This document shows, one piece after another, positions 1 through 8,989 of a DNA stretch of 64,000 nt. The stretch covers positions 283,086 to 347,085 of the forward strand of contig JBCNVI010000001.1 in NCBI GenBank assembly GCA_039630235.1, in the 5' to 3' direction. Numbering within the stretch: position 1 is the stretch's first letter; the number at the start of each line of letters is the position of its first letter. The notes below the pieces were generated by a model, which was given only the letters and a program-made list of their open reading frames with translations, had not been told where the DNA came from and did not search any database. The DNA comes from Candidatus Hydrothermales bacterium. GTDB taxonomy: Bacteria; Hydrothermota; Hydrothermia; Hydrothermales; JAJRUZ01. The translations under genes and the position numbers were made by a program.

Positions 1-1
1 G

Positions 2-1228
2 GTAACAACAGATGGAGCGCCCTACTTTACAGATCTTACAAAAATGCCACACCTCCTTGTCGCAGGAGCAACCGGTAGTGGAAAGTCGGTATTTATTACC
101 TCTATTATCGTTTCGATTATTTTAAAAAGCGAACCGGACGAAGTTAAACTTATACTTCTTGATCCCAAAAGGGTCGAACTTTCAAGATTCGAGGGGATCC
201 CCTATCTTTTGACAAACGTTATAAACGAAAGTAAAAAAGCAACGCAAGTTTTAAAACTTGCCACAAATTGGATGGAAGAGAGATACAAAATTTTTGCAAG
301 AGAAGGAGTAAGAGATATAGAGTCGTATAACAAAAAAGTAAATAAGAAGATGCCTTTCATAATAATAATAGTTGATGAGTTTGCTGATTTGATGTTACAG
401 GAAAAAAGTAAGATTGAATATTACATTACAAGACTTGCTCAAATGGCAAGAGCTGTTGGGATTCACCTTATAATTGCTACTCAAAGGCCATCAGTTGATG
501 TAATAACAGGAACGATAAAAGCAAACTTCCCAGTCAGAGTATCTTTTAGATTACCAACCGTAGTTGATTCAAGAACAATCCTTGATGTTGCGGGAGCTGA
601 AAAATTACTCGGAAGTGGTGATATGCTCTTTATTCCACCAGGAAAAAGTGAACCTATAAGATTACACGGAGCCTTTGTATCTGATGAAGAAATTGAAGAA
701 CTTGTAAGAAGAATTTCAGTGTCTTATCTTATCAAAAGATTTTATGAAATTTTAGGAAAAAAAATTACAAAAGAAAAAGCAGATCTAATTTACGAAAAGG
801 GTTATATTCCTTTTATAACGGGGCAGAGAAAAGAAGCGATAGAAGAAGTTAAGGAAAAACTCTTTAGTATTTTAAATAGTTATTTTACAAACTTTGAAGA
901 GTTTAATGAAGGCTTATCTTTACTAAACGAAAATTATTATGAAAGACCTGAGGATATCACGTTTTTAAGTGATGAGGAGGGTGTGGAGACTATTGATATT
1001 GAGGGATTAAAGGTTGATTCACTTATAAAGGAGGCTGCAGTAATAGTGGTTTCAAATAAGAAGGCTTCAGCTACTTTACTTCAGAGAAAACTCAACATAG
1101 GTTTCCCCAGGGCAGCTAAAATTATTGATCAACTTGAAAAGCTTGGTATTATAGGGCCTCCTGAGGGGTCTAAGCCCAGAAAAGTACTTGTTACTATAGA
1201 GGAACTTTCAAAAATATTTAAAGAGTGA
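2..1228 (+). CDS. ftsK: DNA translocase FtsK/SpoIIIE, C-terminal part (5' end outside window)
   Basis: The reading frame is open from the first bases, so the gene begins upstream of the window and the ATG at 44 is internal. FtsK is the hexameric ATPase that pumps chromosomal DNA through the division septum. Visible are Walker A GATGSGKS (nt 65-88), Walker B IIIIVDEFADLM (about nt 355-390) and the motif following it (ATQRPSVDVITGTIKANFP). The end (residues about 325-394 counted from nt 44) is a winged-helix gamma domain that in the family reads KOPS/SRS sequences (KASATLLQRKLNIGFPRA). The N-terminal membrane domain cannot be seen. The stop overlaps the GTG start of the next gene by 4 nt, implying translational coupling. 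Identification is very secure. Confidence 0.96.
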   Translation, partial: VTTDGAPYFTDLTKMPHLLVAGATGSGKSVFITSIIVSIILKSEPDEVKLILLDPKRVELSRFEGIPYLLTNVINESKKATQVLKLATNWMEERYKIFAREGVRDIESYNKKVNKKMPFIIIIVDEFADLMLQEKSKIEYYITRLAQMARAVGIHLIIATQRPSVDVITGTIKANFPVRVSFRLPTVVDSRTILDVAGAEKLLGSGDMLFIPPGKSEPIRLHGAFVSDEEIEELVRRISVSYLIKRFYEILGKKITKEKADLIYEKGYIPFITGQRKEAIEEVKEKLFSILNSYFTNFEEFNEGLSLLNENYYERPEDITFLSDEEGVETIDIEGLKVDSLIKEAAVIVVSNKKASATLLQRKLNIGFPRAAKIIDQLEKLGIIGPPEGSKPRKVLVTIEELSKIFKE

Positions 1229-2058
1229 GAATACTTTTAACTGGGACTACAGGTATGTTAGGTAGTAAAATTCTTGAAAAAGTTAATTATGATTTTATAA
1301 AGCCTACGAGAAAAGACTGTGACCTTTCTAAGCCCTATGAAGTAGAAAGTTTTTTAAAAAAATTACCAAGTATTGACGGAATATGGCACATAGCAGCATA
1401 CACTGATGTTGAAGGAGCGGAAGAAAAAAAAGAGTATGCCTTCCTTGTTAATTGGATATCAACAAAAATCTTAACAGATTTTTCAATTAAAAAAAATATA
1501 AGAATTCTCTATATAAGCACAGATTATGTATTTGATGGTTACAAAAGAGAGCCTTACAGTGAGTGGGACACTCCAAATCCATTAAATATCTATGGGAAAA
1601 GTAAGCTTTTTGGAGAAAGGGAAGTATTAAGAAACAGAGACTCTCTTATAATAAGGACTTCGTGGCTTTTTGGTGAAAAGGGTGAGAATTTTATTACAAA
1701 AATTATAAATGGGGCAAAAAAGAAAAGGGAGTTAAAAGTTGTAATTGATCAGTGTGGTTCTCCTACTTATACTGAGGATCTTACAGAAGGGATAGTTAGG
1801 TTATGGACAAGTGAAGAAACTGGAGTATTTCACTTCTCAAATAAAGGTGAGGTCACAAGGTTTGAACTTGCAAAAGAAGTTATAGATCTCCTTAACTTAG
1901 ATGTCCATATAATCCCTTCTACGTCTGAAGAGCTAAATCTTAAAGCCAAAAGACCTTCCTATTCTGTTCTTAGTACTTTTCTTTTTGAAAACAAAACCAA
2001 TATGAAAATAAGGACTTATAGAGAAGCTCTACAGGATTATCTAAAAGGAATTTTTTAA
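1225..2058 (+). CDS. rmlD: dTDP-4-dehydrorhamnose reductase (RmlD-like)
   Basis: Short-chain dehydrogenase/epimerase of 277 residues that reduces dTDP-4-keto-rhamnose to dTDP-L-rhamnose for surface polysaccharide. N-terminal Rossmann motif GTTGMLG (residues 7-13); the catalytic YxxxK appears as YGKSK near residue 125, after the family hallmark STDYVFDG; the segment RTSWLFGEKGENF is also typical of RmlD. Start is GTG at 1225 overlapping the ftsK stop (GTGA). No other rml genes are nearby, so the exact sugar is inferred; a related NDP-sugar reductase is possible. The gene is followed by a strong hairpin at 2257-2307 and then a region without intact genes. Confidence 0.86.
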   Translation: MRILLTGTTGMLGSKILEKVNYDFIKPTRKDCDLSKPYEVESFLKKLPSIDGIWHIAAYTDVEGAEEKKEYAFLVNWISTKILTDFSIKKNIRILYISTDYVFDGYKREPYSEWDTPNPLNIYGKSKLFGEREVLRNRDSLIIRTSWLFGEKGENFITKIINGAKKKRELKVVIDQCGSPTYTEDLTEGIVRLWTSEETGVFHFSNKGEVTRFELAKEVIDLLNLDVHIIPSTSEELNLKAKRPSYSVLSTFLFENKTNMKIRTYREALQDYLKGIF

Positions 2059-2607
2059 AACTCTAGTTTAGGATAGTAAGCCCATCAATAGCATCACTTA
2101 CGAACCGGTGATCTTGTGTATAATCCCGTAAACATTTATGAACCATAAAAAACAAAAATGGAAGTGAAAAAGGACACAATCGAGTTTAGTGGTAAACCAG
2201 TTTTTTTCCAAATTCTTAAAATCCCGTTGAGAAGATTTTATATTAAAATACCGGAAAAAAATTCCAGCGGGATTTACTGCTGGGGGTCTTACTCCGCGGG
2301 AATTTTTCAAAAATACTGGCAAATTCACTTCAATTATATGTTTAAATTCTTTTTACTCTAAAATGGCCCTAATCTTTAAAAATTTATTTATAAAAGCTTT
2401 TACCTTATAACCTATATTTGCTATTTTTTTATGTAAGAAATCGAATTTTTAACTCTAAATTTTTAAAACTTGGTAATATCAAATTCGTTTTAAAAGGTTA
2501 AAAAGGAGTGGCTGCTCTACTTTGAGTAGAAGGGTTCTTATTTTTTAACCTCTTGTTTATGTATACGGACTTCAGAGCAAAGTTAAGATAGAAAATGAGG
2601 AGGAAAT
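2059..2607. other. Intergenic stretch with one strong hairpin, no gene recognised
   Basis: No convincing coding sequence. Short open frames exist (one of 67 codons on plus) but they run straight through the perfect inverted repeat at 2257-2307 and resemble no family I know. This is the start of a 3.3-kb stretch of decayed genes. Confidence 0.5.
2257..2307. terminator. Strong hairpin, possible terminator
   Basis: Left arm AAAAATTCC-A-GCGG (2257-2270) pairs with right arm CCGC-G-GGAATTTTT (2294-2307): 13 base pairs and one mismatch around a 23-nt loop. A/T tracts flank both sides, so it could stop transcription in either direction; the plausible client is rmlD, about 200 nt upstream. The distance from the rmlD stop makes a terminator role uncertain; it could also be the end of a lost mobile element. 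Confidence 0.5.
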
Positions 2608-2990
2608 ATAGACTTAATCTCTGCTATTAAAGAAAATTTTGATATAATACATGTTCACTGGCCCTTTCTTCATATTATTTTTGTATTAGTTATGAAAATA
2701 ATAAAACAAAAGCCACTTATCTGTCCTTTTCATGATGGAGAAATAATTTTTCCTGAAAAAATGCCATTTTTACAAAAGAAAAATTATCGAAATTAATTGG
2801 ATTTAAGAAGAAGGTAAGGTAGCGTTGCTCCCTTTGGAATAGCTTTAAAAGGACTTGGGGGAAGAAAAAAGAAAAGGACATTTAAAATCTGATGAATTAG
2901 AATGGAATAGGGTGTTCCTGTTTTTACTACAAATGCGGGTGGTATTCCTGATATTATGAAAGGCGGATTCAAAATAATAGGCATTGAAAA
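2608..2990 (+). pseudogene. Decayed GT4 family glycosyltransferase
   Basis: Three fragments in different frames match consecutive parts of a GT4 glycosyltransferase. 2608-2790 reads ENFDIIHVHWPFLHIIF followed by FHDGEIIF, close to DVIHVHWPIPHIIFG and FHSAEIIF of the intact gene at 6033-7256. About 2830-2890 reads APFGIALKGL (compare IPFGVSLDFL). About 2915-2985 reads GVPVFTTNAGGIPDIM, the nucleotide-sugar binding region (compare GLPVIATSVGGIVDIV). Most of the middle and the end are deleted and stops interrupt every frame. It is therefore the wreck of a paralogue of the nearby GT4 gene. Confidence 0.75.
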
Positions 2991-3004
2991 AATGTATCTA
3001 ATTT

Positions 3005-3350
3005 TTAAAAGTAGGATTTACCTTTGCCTATGCAATAGAACAAATCAAGGAAGAAAATTGGATTTTCAGTATTTAATCTTGGAACATCTGTAGAGTTTAT
3101 AAAAGAACTTTTTTCTCCCTGCTTTTCTTTTTAAACTGGGAGCTTTATATAAAGGTCAAAAACACCACATTACATCAAAATTCTTATTCCCTTTGACAAT
3201 TTATCTTTTTATGCGGGATTTTTTCTGCTTTTAGATTTGGTTTTGGCTTAAATCGTGTAGCAGTGTCTCTTGATTATGTAGTTGTCCCAATTTGAGATTT
3301 CCTCGGTAATTGACCCTAAAAAAGTGAGTGTAACGTATAGGTTTGTCATA
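3005..3350 (+). pseudogene. Decayed outer-membrane protein of PorV/UPF0164 type
   Basis: Fragments in shifting frames resemble the second half of PorV/PorQ/UPF0164 barrel proteins: LKVGFTFAYAIEQIKEENW, then FSVFNLGTSVEFIKELF (family pattern of NLG followed by KFI and a short acidic run), then GFGLNRVAVSLDYVVVP, DFLGN and a terminal VSVTYRF. Members of this family usually read GLK..RVSLDYA.VPFGDLG...RISL.YRF. Several stops and frameshifts are present, so it cannot be translated. The match comes from memory of the family pattern and was not checked by alignment. Confidence 0.6.
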
Positions 3351-3665
3351 TAAAATCATGAACTAAGCAATATATACCTCAACTGAATTTTCATCTTGAT
3401 AAATTTGGTTTTGCAAATTGTATAAATTTTGATGGCAGTAGAATAGAAAAGTTGATATACTGATTAAATCAACGTTAAATCTTTTTGGTTCGATAGGATT
3501 TTTAGGATACCATTTCACAAAGTACTTTTCCACCAAATATCTTAGTTAGTCTCTACACTTTCATTTATTAAAAAATATATTAATTTCCAGTCTCTTTAAA
3601 GCAATCCTCTCTTAATTTTTCTTCTGCATCAACTTTCTTTTTAATTAAATTAGTTAAACTTTATT
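3351..3665. other. Gene-free stretch between two pseudogenes
   Basis: AT-rich sequence with stops in all frames. A short open run near 3455-3545 reads KSTLNLFGSIGFLGYHF on plus and might be one more scrap of a membrane-associated protein, but it is too short to assign. Confidence 0.4.
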
Positions 3666-5025
3666 TTACGGTGAATTTAGTTTCATAACTTTAAATGGGC
3701 CAAATACTTTTTTGCCTGAATAAACATAGAGAAAATAAATTCCCTCCTTTAAATCTCTTATCTTTTTGTCCGAGAGCGTCACTGAAAAAGTATAAGGATA
3801 GTTAACTGAATAAACTAAGTCACCTGTATGGCTATAAATAATTATTTCCATCTTTTCTTCAAGAGGCTTTAAAAATTTTATAGTTAAGTTATTTTTAAAG
3901 AAAGAAGAAATAGAAAGAATTTGCGGTTCTTCTTTTACTGGACTAGATTTGAATTTAGGATTGCTATCCTGCTCTCCGAGTAATGAACCCCTCTCAAATT
4001 TTGAAATAAAAATGTCACCTCCTCCATTTATTCCTCGGAAATAGGCACCACCTGGATTGTAAGTAGGAAAATTGGTAGATCCAGTCTCTCCAGTTACAAA
4101 AACATTACCTGGGACATCAGCTCTTATTGAATTGCCATAATCCCAACCACTTCCTCCGTAATAGGTAGCCCACTGCCTTACTCCTGATTTGTTAAACCTT
4201 AAAATAAAAGCATCAGATCCTCCTGCGTTTGTTCCCTGGAAATAAGCATCACCACCTGGATTGCGAGTGGGAAAATCGGTTGAGTTAGTATATCCAGTTA
4301 CAAAAACATTACCTGAAGCATTAACTGTTATTGAAAGACTCCCGTCACTATCATTTCCCCCATAATAAGTAGCCCATAAAAGAGCAAGCGGCGGATCTAT
4401 AACTGAATTTTCTTTTTTGCTAAAATTTTTAAATTTAATGGAAAATTATTCCATGCCTGTCTTTTTTATAAAACACCTCAAACTCTCTTAAACTGCTCTT
4501 CCCAAAAGACCTTAACTCTCCATCCTCTATCTTACCTAAAGGCGTCGAAAAAGTAAGCTTTTTACCATCATCTTTGAGCTCCACATCAGCACCAGTTACC
4601 CTCATTTTTATCCTCGAAACATCTCCTCTCTTTTTCACCTCAAACTCATGATGAACCTTTTCACCATCATACCTCCATACCCAATCAATACCAGGATAAA
4701 CATCCTTTATCCTCACTTTCCTATAAGTCATAACCCAAAGAACCCCACCAGGACACGAAGGTAAATAATAATTGGAGTATCCAGGTAAAGGCTCTTCATA
4801 ACTTATGTTTTCCTCCCTTAGCTTCGAACCAATTAATTCAATATCAATCCTTGCATACTCTGTATTACGCTCTGAAGGCGTATAAATCACATAACTTACT
4901 CCCTTTTTTGTTATGAATATTCCATATCCCTCAAGCTTTGCTCTAAAAAGAACATCATATACAGTAGTTCCCTCAAAACTCTGAACTTGACCAAAATTTT
5001 TCTCAAAGCCTATGTACCTATTCAT
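3666..5025 (-). pseudogene. SBBP-repeat surface protein, split by a frameshift
   Basis: Two adjacent minus-strand frames are halves of one protein. 5025-4435 encodes the domain that precedes SBBP repeats (DUF7948-like: NRYIGFEKNFGQVQ, ending IDWVWRYDGEKVHHEFEVK and FEVFYKKDRHGIIFH). Shifted by one base at about 4438, the next frame stays open to 3666: IKNFSKKENSVIDPPLA, two SBBP beta-propeller repeats (WATYYGG ... GNVFVTG ... DFPT), a linker, and a FlgD/type IX-like C-terminal domain (IIIYSHTGDLVY ... LKEGIYFLYVYSG). The intact family protein would be secreted and surface-attached. The signal peptide is missing: just upstream (5040-5100) the frame reads PYGAINPKVQMNR then stops beside a ~20-bp duplication. 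A single base error in assembly could explain the inner shift but not the lost N-terminus. Confidence 0.8.
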
Positions 5026-5380
5026 CCACTCCCTTATCTATTCATTTGTACCTTCGGATTGATAGCCCCATAGGGAACATAGCCCTAATATTTGGATAGA
5101 ACACAAGATTTTTATTATTTTTTCATCACACCCCCTGCTTTGGACTATGAATTATAAATCATAAAAAAATTTTTCAAGTTTTTCAAAACTTGAGTTGGCT
5201 AATACAAAACCTAACCGAGGTGATTAAAAAAGAAAGCAGTCTATAAAATAAGCATTACATTCCGAAAAAGATAAATTAGGGTAGTGGCCGGTTTTCCTGA
5301 CTAATCCTCATATAAGCTTCTATCCCAGTAGACAAATTTCTATTTAAAACACTATAATAAAACAGGGACAGGAGGGACGT
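5026..5380. other. Intergenic region: remnant of the SBBP leader and promoter of the next gene
   Basis: 5040-5100 holds, on minus, scraps of the N-terminus of the neighbouring SBBP gene. 5175-5192 is a short inverted repeat (CAAGTTTT/AAAACTTG with a 2-nt loop) flanked by A/T runs, possibly a weak terminator. At 5353-5358 lies a TATAAT box, followed by GGAGGG at 5371-5376, serving the gene that starts at 5381. Nothing else is recognised. Confidence 0.5.
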
Positions 5381-6016
5381 ATGAGTGTTACTCTTATCTT
5401 TATCTTAGCTCAAATAAGTATAGATTTCATAATAAAAGAGTGCGAAAAAAAGTGGGAAAGTATACGCACATACACCTGCATCTATGAGAGTTATCAAAAA
5501 AAAGAAGATAGGGAGGATAAAAGGAAATACTACGTTGAATTTAAAAAACCTCTATGGATAAGACTAAAAGTCCTTGAGGGAAAAGATAGCGGCAGTGAAG
5601 TCCTCTATAACCCTGAAAAAAACATTGTAAGGGGAAGAAAAGGAGGAGTGCTAAAAGGAATTGTCCTAACTTTAAGCCCAGACGATAAAAGAGTAACCTC
5701 TCTTAGAGGATTTAAATTATATCACGCAGGAATAGGCGAAATTTATAGAAGAATGTTTGAATATTACAAAAGAGGATTCCCCTCAAGAATTTTAGAAACA
5801 TTTAAAGAAAAGGGAGTTGAAGGCTATAAGATTGAATTTGAAGTTAAAAGCCCCCAAGAATTTTTCGGATGCACAAGAGAAGTCTTCTGGATAACAAAAG
5901 ACTTTATCCCCTATAAATGCGAACAATGGGACGAAAAGGGCGAATACGTTCTGCGCTCTGTATTTTTAGAAGTTAATATAAACGTCAAAATAGACGAAGA
6001 AAGATTCAAGTTGTAA
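5381..6016 (+). CDS. LolA/DUF1571-like envelope protein
   Basis: 211 residues beginning with a hydrophobic segment (MSVTLIFILAQISI) that looks like a short signal peptide. The body resembles the LolA/LppX/DUF1571 half-barrel fold: a tract reading YYVEFKKPLWIRLKVLEG and LYNPEKNIV, where LolA-like proteins describe chain-binding strands, and late FEVKSPQEFFGCTREVFWITKDFIPYK. Such proteins bind lipid or lipoprotein tails in the periplasm, but the partner is unknown here. The start is supported by GGAGGG 5 nt upstream and by TATAAT at 5353-5358. It ends 16 nt from the converging glycosyltransferase. Confidence 0.6.
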   Translation: MSVTLIFILAQISIDFIIKECEKKWESIRTYTCIYESYQKKEDREDKRKYYVEFKKPLWIRLKVLEGKDSGSEVLYNPEKNIVRGRKGGVLKGIVLTLSPDDKRVTSLRGFKLYHAGIGEIYRRMFEYYKRGFPSRILETFKEKGVEGYKIEFEVKSPQEFFGCTREVFWITKDFIPYKCEQWDEKGEYVLRSVFLEVNINVKIDEERFKL

Positions 6017-6032
6017 AAATATTAAAAAAAAT

Positions 6033-7256
6033 TTAAGAATAACAGAGTGCGTAAACTTTTTCAAATTTATCTACAATAATTTCCCAGGAGAAATTTTTAA
6101 TAACGAACTCTCTTGCATTTTTAATAAACTTTTCTCTTAAATCGGAGTCTGAGGCAAGTTTTTCCATCGCTAAAGCAAGTCCTATAACATCCCTTTCTTT
6201 AACAAGTAAACCATTATAACCATCAATTACTATATCGACGATACCACCTACAGAGGTAGCAATTACAGGCAAACCAAAATACATAGACTCTATTAAAACA
6301 ACCCCAAGACCCTCTGTATCACCCTTTGAATCTATAATAGCAGGTAAAACAAAAATTGAAGACGTAAGATACTCCCTCAAAAGCACTGATTTATCAACAA
6401 ATCCAAGAAAACTTACCTTTTCCTCTAAGTTTAACTGCTTAGTTAGTCTCAAAAGATCTTCCTTTAAGGGACCATCACCAACTATGCAGAGCTTGTATTC
6501 ACTATACTTTTCACAAAAAATTTTAAATGCTTCAATTAAGTATCTTACACCCTTCCTTTCAACCAACCTCCCCACAAAAAGAATTTTTTTCTCTTTAACA
6601 TGACTCTTTTCCTCTAAATTTAACTCCAAAAAATCAAGGGAAACACCAAATGGAATAACTTTCGTGAACTTTTCGGGAAAGTTGAAATTTTTTATTAAGG
6701 ACTTTGTATACGAAGAATTTACAGTAACAAAACTCGATTTTCTTATAAAGTATCTAAAAAAACTGAAAATAATTTTACCTAAAAGCTTATTCTTTGTAAT
6801 GTTTTTCAAAAAAATTATCTCAGCACTATGAAAGGTAGATACAACAGGTTTTTTTAAAAAAACCTTAAATAAGTAACCGAAGATAATATGTGGAATTGGC
6901 CAATGCACATGAATCACATCAATCTTAACCCTCCTAAAAAAATTTCTGTACTTAAAAACACCCCATATCCCCCCAAACAAATAAAAGGGAACTAAAAAAT
7001 AATAAAATACACTCTCCTTTAACCTTTCAGGAATAGCTACATCATGCGTTAAAGTTTCAAAATTCGAAGTAAAATATCTAAATCTAAAAACTTTAAAACT
7101 ATTGAAACTCCTCTGCTTTAACCCCCTATAAGACGAAGTGTAAACATAAATTTCATGACCCCTTTTCTCTAGCTCCTTTAAAAACCTAACAAGCCAAGGA
7201 GTTATAACATCACCCCTTCTCCTTGGAAACGCAGTACACACCGTCAAAATTTTCAT
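6033..7256 (-). CDS. GT4 family glycosyltransferase
   Basis: 407 residues with GT-B architecture. The N-terminal domain begins MKILTVCTAFPRRRGD, with DVIHVHWPIPH near residue 120; the C-terminal domain carries KKILFVGRLVERKGVRYLI (about residue 225) and the E-x7-E-type donor site EGLGVVLIESMYFGLPV followed by GGIVDIV. It should transfer a sugar from a nucleotide donor onto a lipid or surface glycan at the cytoplasmic membrane; specificity cannot be read. A decayed paralogue lies at 2608-2990. It diverges from proS with only 29 nt between the start codons, so the two promoters must overlap. The ATG at 7256 fits the family N-terminus. Confidence 0.88.
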   Translation of the reverse strand: MKILTVCTAFPRRRGDVITPWLVRFLKELEKRGHEIYVYTSSYRGLKQRSFNSFKVFRFRYFTSNFETLTHDVAIPERLKESVFYYFLVPFYLFGGIWGVFKYRNFFRRVKIDVIHVHWPIPHIIFGYLFKVFLKKPVVSTFHSAEIIFLKNITKNKLLGKIIFSFFRYFIRKSSFVTVNSSYTKSLIKNFNFPEKFTKVIPFGVSLDFLELNLEEKSHVKEKKILFVGRLVERKGVRYLIEAFKIFCEKYSEYKLCIVGDGPLKEDLLRLTKQLNLEEKVSFLGFVDKSVLLREYLTSSIFVLPAIIDSKGDTEGLGVVLIESMYFGLPVIATSVGGIVDIVIDGYNGLLVKERDVIGLALAMEKLASDSDLREKFIKNAREFVIKNFSWEIIVDKFEKVYALCYS

Positions 7257-7273
7257 TTAATTATGAATTTTCT

Positions 7274-7279
7274 TATAAT
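7274..7279 (+). promoter_or_regulatory. -10 box placing the proS transcript start at its ATG
   Basis: TATAAT ends 6 nt before the proS ATG at 7286, so a normal start site would fall on the A of the start codon and give a leaderless mRNA. No Shine-Dalgarno sequence is present. The 29-nt gap also has to serve the divergent glycosyltransferase. Confidence 0.6.
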
Positions 7280-7285
7280 TAAGCA

Positions 7286-8989
7286 ATGAAATTCAATAGA
7301 TCATTTATACCAACACTTAGAGAAAACCCAAAAGACGCCGACAACCCGGCTTACGCCCTCCTTCTTAGAGCAGGATACGTAAGAAAAATCTCAGCAGGAG
7401 TGTTTCTATTTTTACCACTCGGTCTTAGAAGCATAAGAAAAATTGAAAAAATAATAAGAGAAGAAATGGATAAGATAGGAGCCCAAGAGATGCTATTTTC
7501 AGCCCTCTCTCCTAAATCAATCTGGGAAGAATCTGGAAGATGGGAATCTTTCGGAAATGACATGTTTAGATTAAAAGATAGAAAAAACTCTGAGTTTGCC
7601 CTCTCACCAACACATGAGGAGATTGTTGCCTTCCTTGCAAGAGATGAAATTAGATCCTTTAGAGAACTCCCTCAGATATGGTATCAGATCCAAACAAAGT
7701 TTAGAGATGAACCAAGACCAAGAGGCGGACTTTTAAGGTGTAGAGAATTTTCCATGAAAGACTCCTACTCACTTGATGCAACCTGGGAGGGATTAGATGA
7801 GTCCTATAATAAACACAAAATGGCCTATGAGAGAATTTTCAAAAGATGCGGACTTAAATTCCACTTTGTACAAGCATCTTCAGGAATAATGGGGGGAAAG
7901 GAATCAGGCGAGTTTATGGTTGAAAGTGAATGGGGCGAAGATAGGCTTGTAATATGCCCAAAATGTGACTATAAGGCAAACATGGAAGTAGCTAAGTCTA
8001 GACCAAGAGTAAAAAGTTATGTAGGTGAGGAGAAAAAAGAAAAAGTTTACACTCCAGGTATAAAGAGTGCAAAAGATGTGTCTTCGTACCTGTCAGTTCC
8101 CCTTGAAGGTATTTTAAAAAGTATTTTGGTATTAGGAAAAGAGGGACCATTGCTTGCCATAGTCAGAGGAGACTATGAACTACATATCGGTAAATTATCG
8201 TCAGTTTTAAATTCTGACATAAGAATAGCTGATCCAGATGAAGTAAAGAATATATTAGGTGTTTCTATCGGATTTGTTGGACCTCTGAACTTAAAAATTC
8301 CAATTATCATAGATGAGTTTGCAAATGAAATTGTGGGAGGCGTCGCCGGAGCAGGAGAAGAAGACTATCACATAAAAGGGGTTACTCCTTCAAAGGATTT
8401 TAAATTAGAAAAAATTGAAGATATAAAGGAGGCAAAAGAGGGCGACCTATGCTACTTTTGCTCTAGTGAAATAGTCTTTAAGAATGCAATCGAAATTGGA
8501 CACATTTTTAAACTGGGTACAAGGTACTCTGAAACAATGGGTATTTACTTCACTGATAAAGACGGAAAGAGAAAACCGGTAATTATGGGAAGCTATGGCA
8601 TAGGATTAGGTAGAATTCTTCTTTCTACCGCATCTTTATATATGGACGAAGACGGACTTTCCCTCCCCATTACAATAGCACCCTTTGAGGTACATATAGT
8701 AGACTTCGGTTTGGATAAAACTATTACTGAAAGAATTGAAAAAGAACTTAAAGAGGTTGATTTAGATTATTTACTTGATGATCGAGAGGAAACACCAGGT
8801 GTAAAGTTCAAGGATGCCGATTTAATTGGAATTCCTGTAAGAATAACTTTAGGTAAAAAGGTTAAACAAGAACTTGCAGACATCTATTTAAGAAAAGAAA
8901 AAGAAAAAATTGAGGTAAATTTAAACGACCTAAAAGTTAAAGTAAAAGAAATAGTTGAAAAAAAGAAAAGGGAACTAAACGATGTATGA
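7286..8989 (+). CDS. proS: Prolyl-tRNA synthetase
   Basis: 567 residues, the usual length of the bacterial class II enzyme (about 570) that charges tRNA-Pro. Motif 1 region around residues 46-76 (GLRSIRKIEKIIREEM ... GAQEML); motif 2 around 138-157 (FRDEPRPRGGLLR, REFSMKDSY); an inserted editing domain of YbaK type between about 225 and 380 (LSVPLEGILKSILVLG, GGVAGAGEEDYH); motif 3 as GSYGIGLGRIL near 435; then the anticodon-binding domain. It heads the translation gene cluster and overlaps rimP by 8 nt. The start has no ribosome binding site and appears leaderless. Confidence 0.96.
   Translation: MKFNRSFIPTLRENPKDADNPAYALLLRAGYVRKISAGVFLFLPLGLRSIRKIEKIIREEMDKIGAQEMLFSALSPKSIWEESGRWESFGNDMFRLKDRKNSEFALSPTHEEIVAFLARDEIRSFRELPQIWYQIQTKFRDEPRPRGGLLRCREFSMKDSYSLDATWEGLDESYNKHKMAYERIFKRCGLKFHFVQASSGIMGGKESGEFMVESEWGEDRLVICPKCDYKANMEVAKSRPRVKSYVGEEKKEKVYTPGIKSAKDVSSYLSVPLEGILKSILVLGKEGPLLAIVRGDYELHIGKLSSVLNSDIRIADPDEVKNILGVSIGFVGPLNLKIPIIIDEFANEIVGGVAGAGEEDYHIKGVTPSKDFKLEKIEDIKEAKEGDLCYFCSSEIVFKNAIEIGHIFKLGTRYSETMGIYFTDKDGKRKPVIMGSYGIGLGRILLSTASLYMDEDGLSLPITIAPFEVHIVDFGLDKTITERIEKELKEVDLDYLLDDREETPGVKFKDADLIGIPVRITLGKKVKQELADIYLRKEKEKIEVNLNDLKVKVKEIVEKKKRELNDV

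Noticed and set aside
2158-2361. Plus-strand frame of 67 codons after rmlD
   Set aside because: Runs through the perfect inverted repeat at 2257-2307, has no recognisable family and no initiation signals.
3666-3851. Separate small gene starting at the ATG at 3851
   Set aside because: The frame continues open upstream to about 4438 and encodes SBBP repeats, so it is the 3' part of the broken surface protein.
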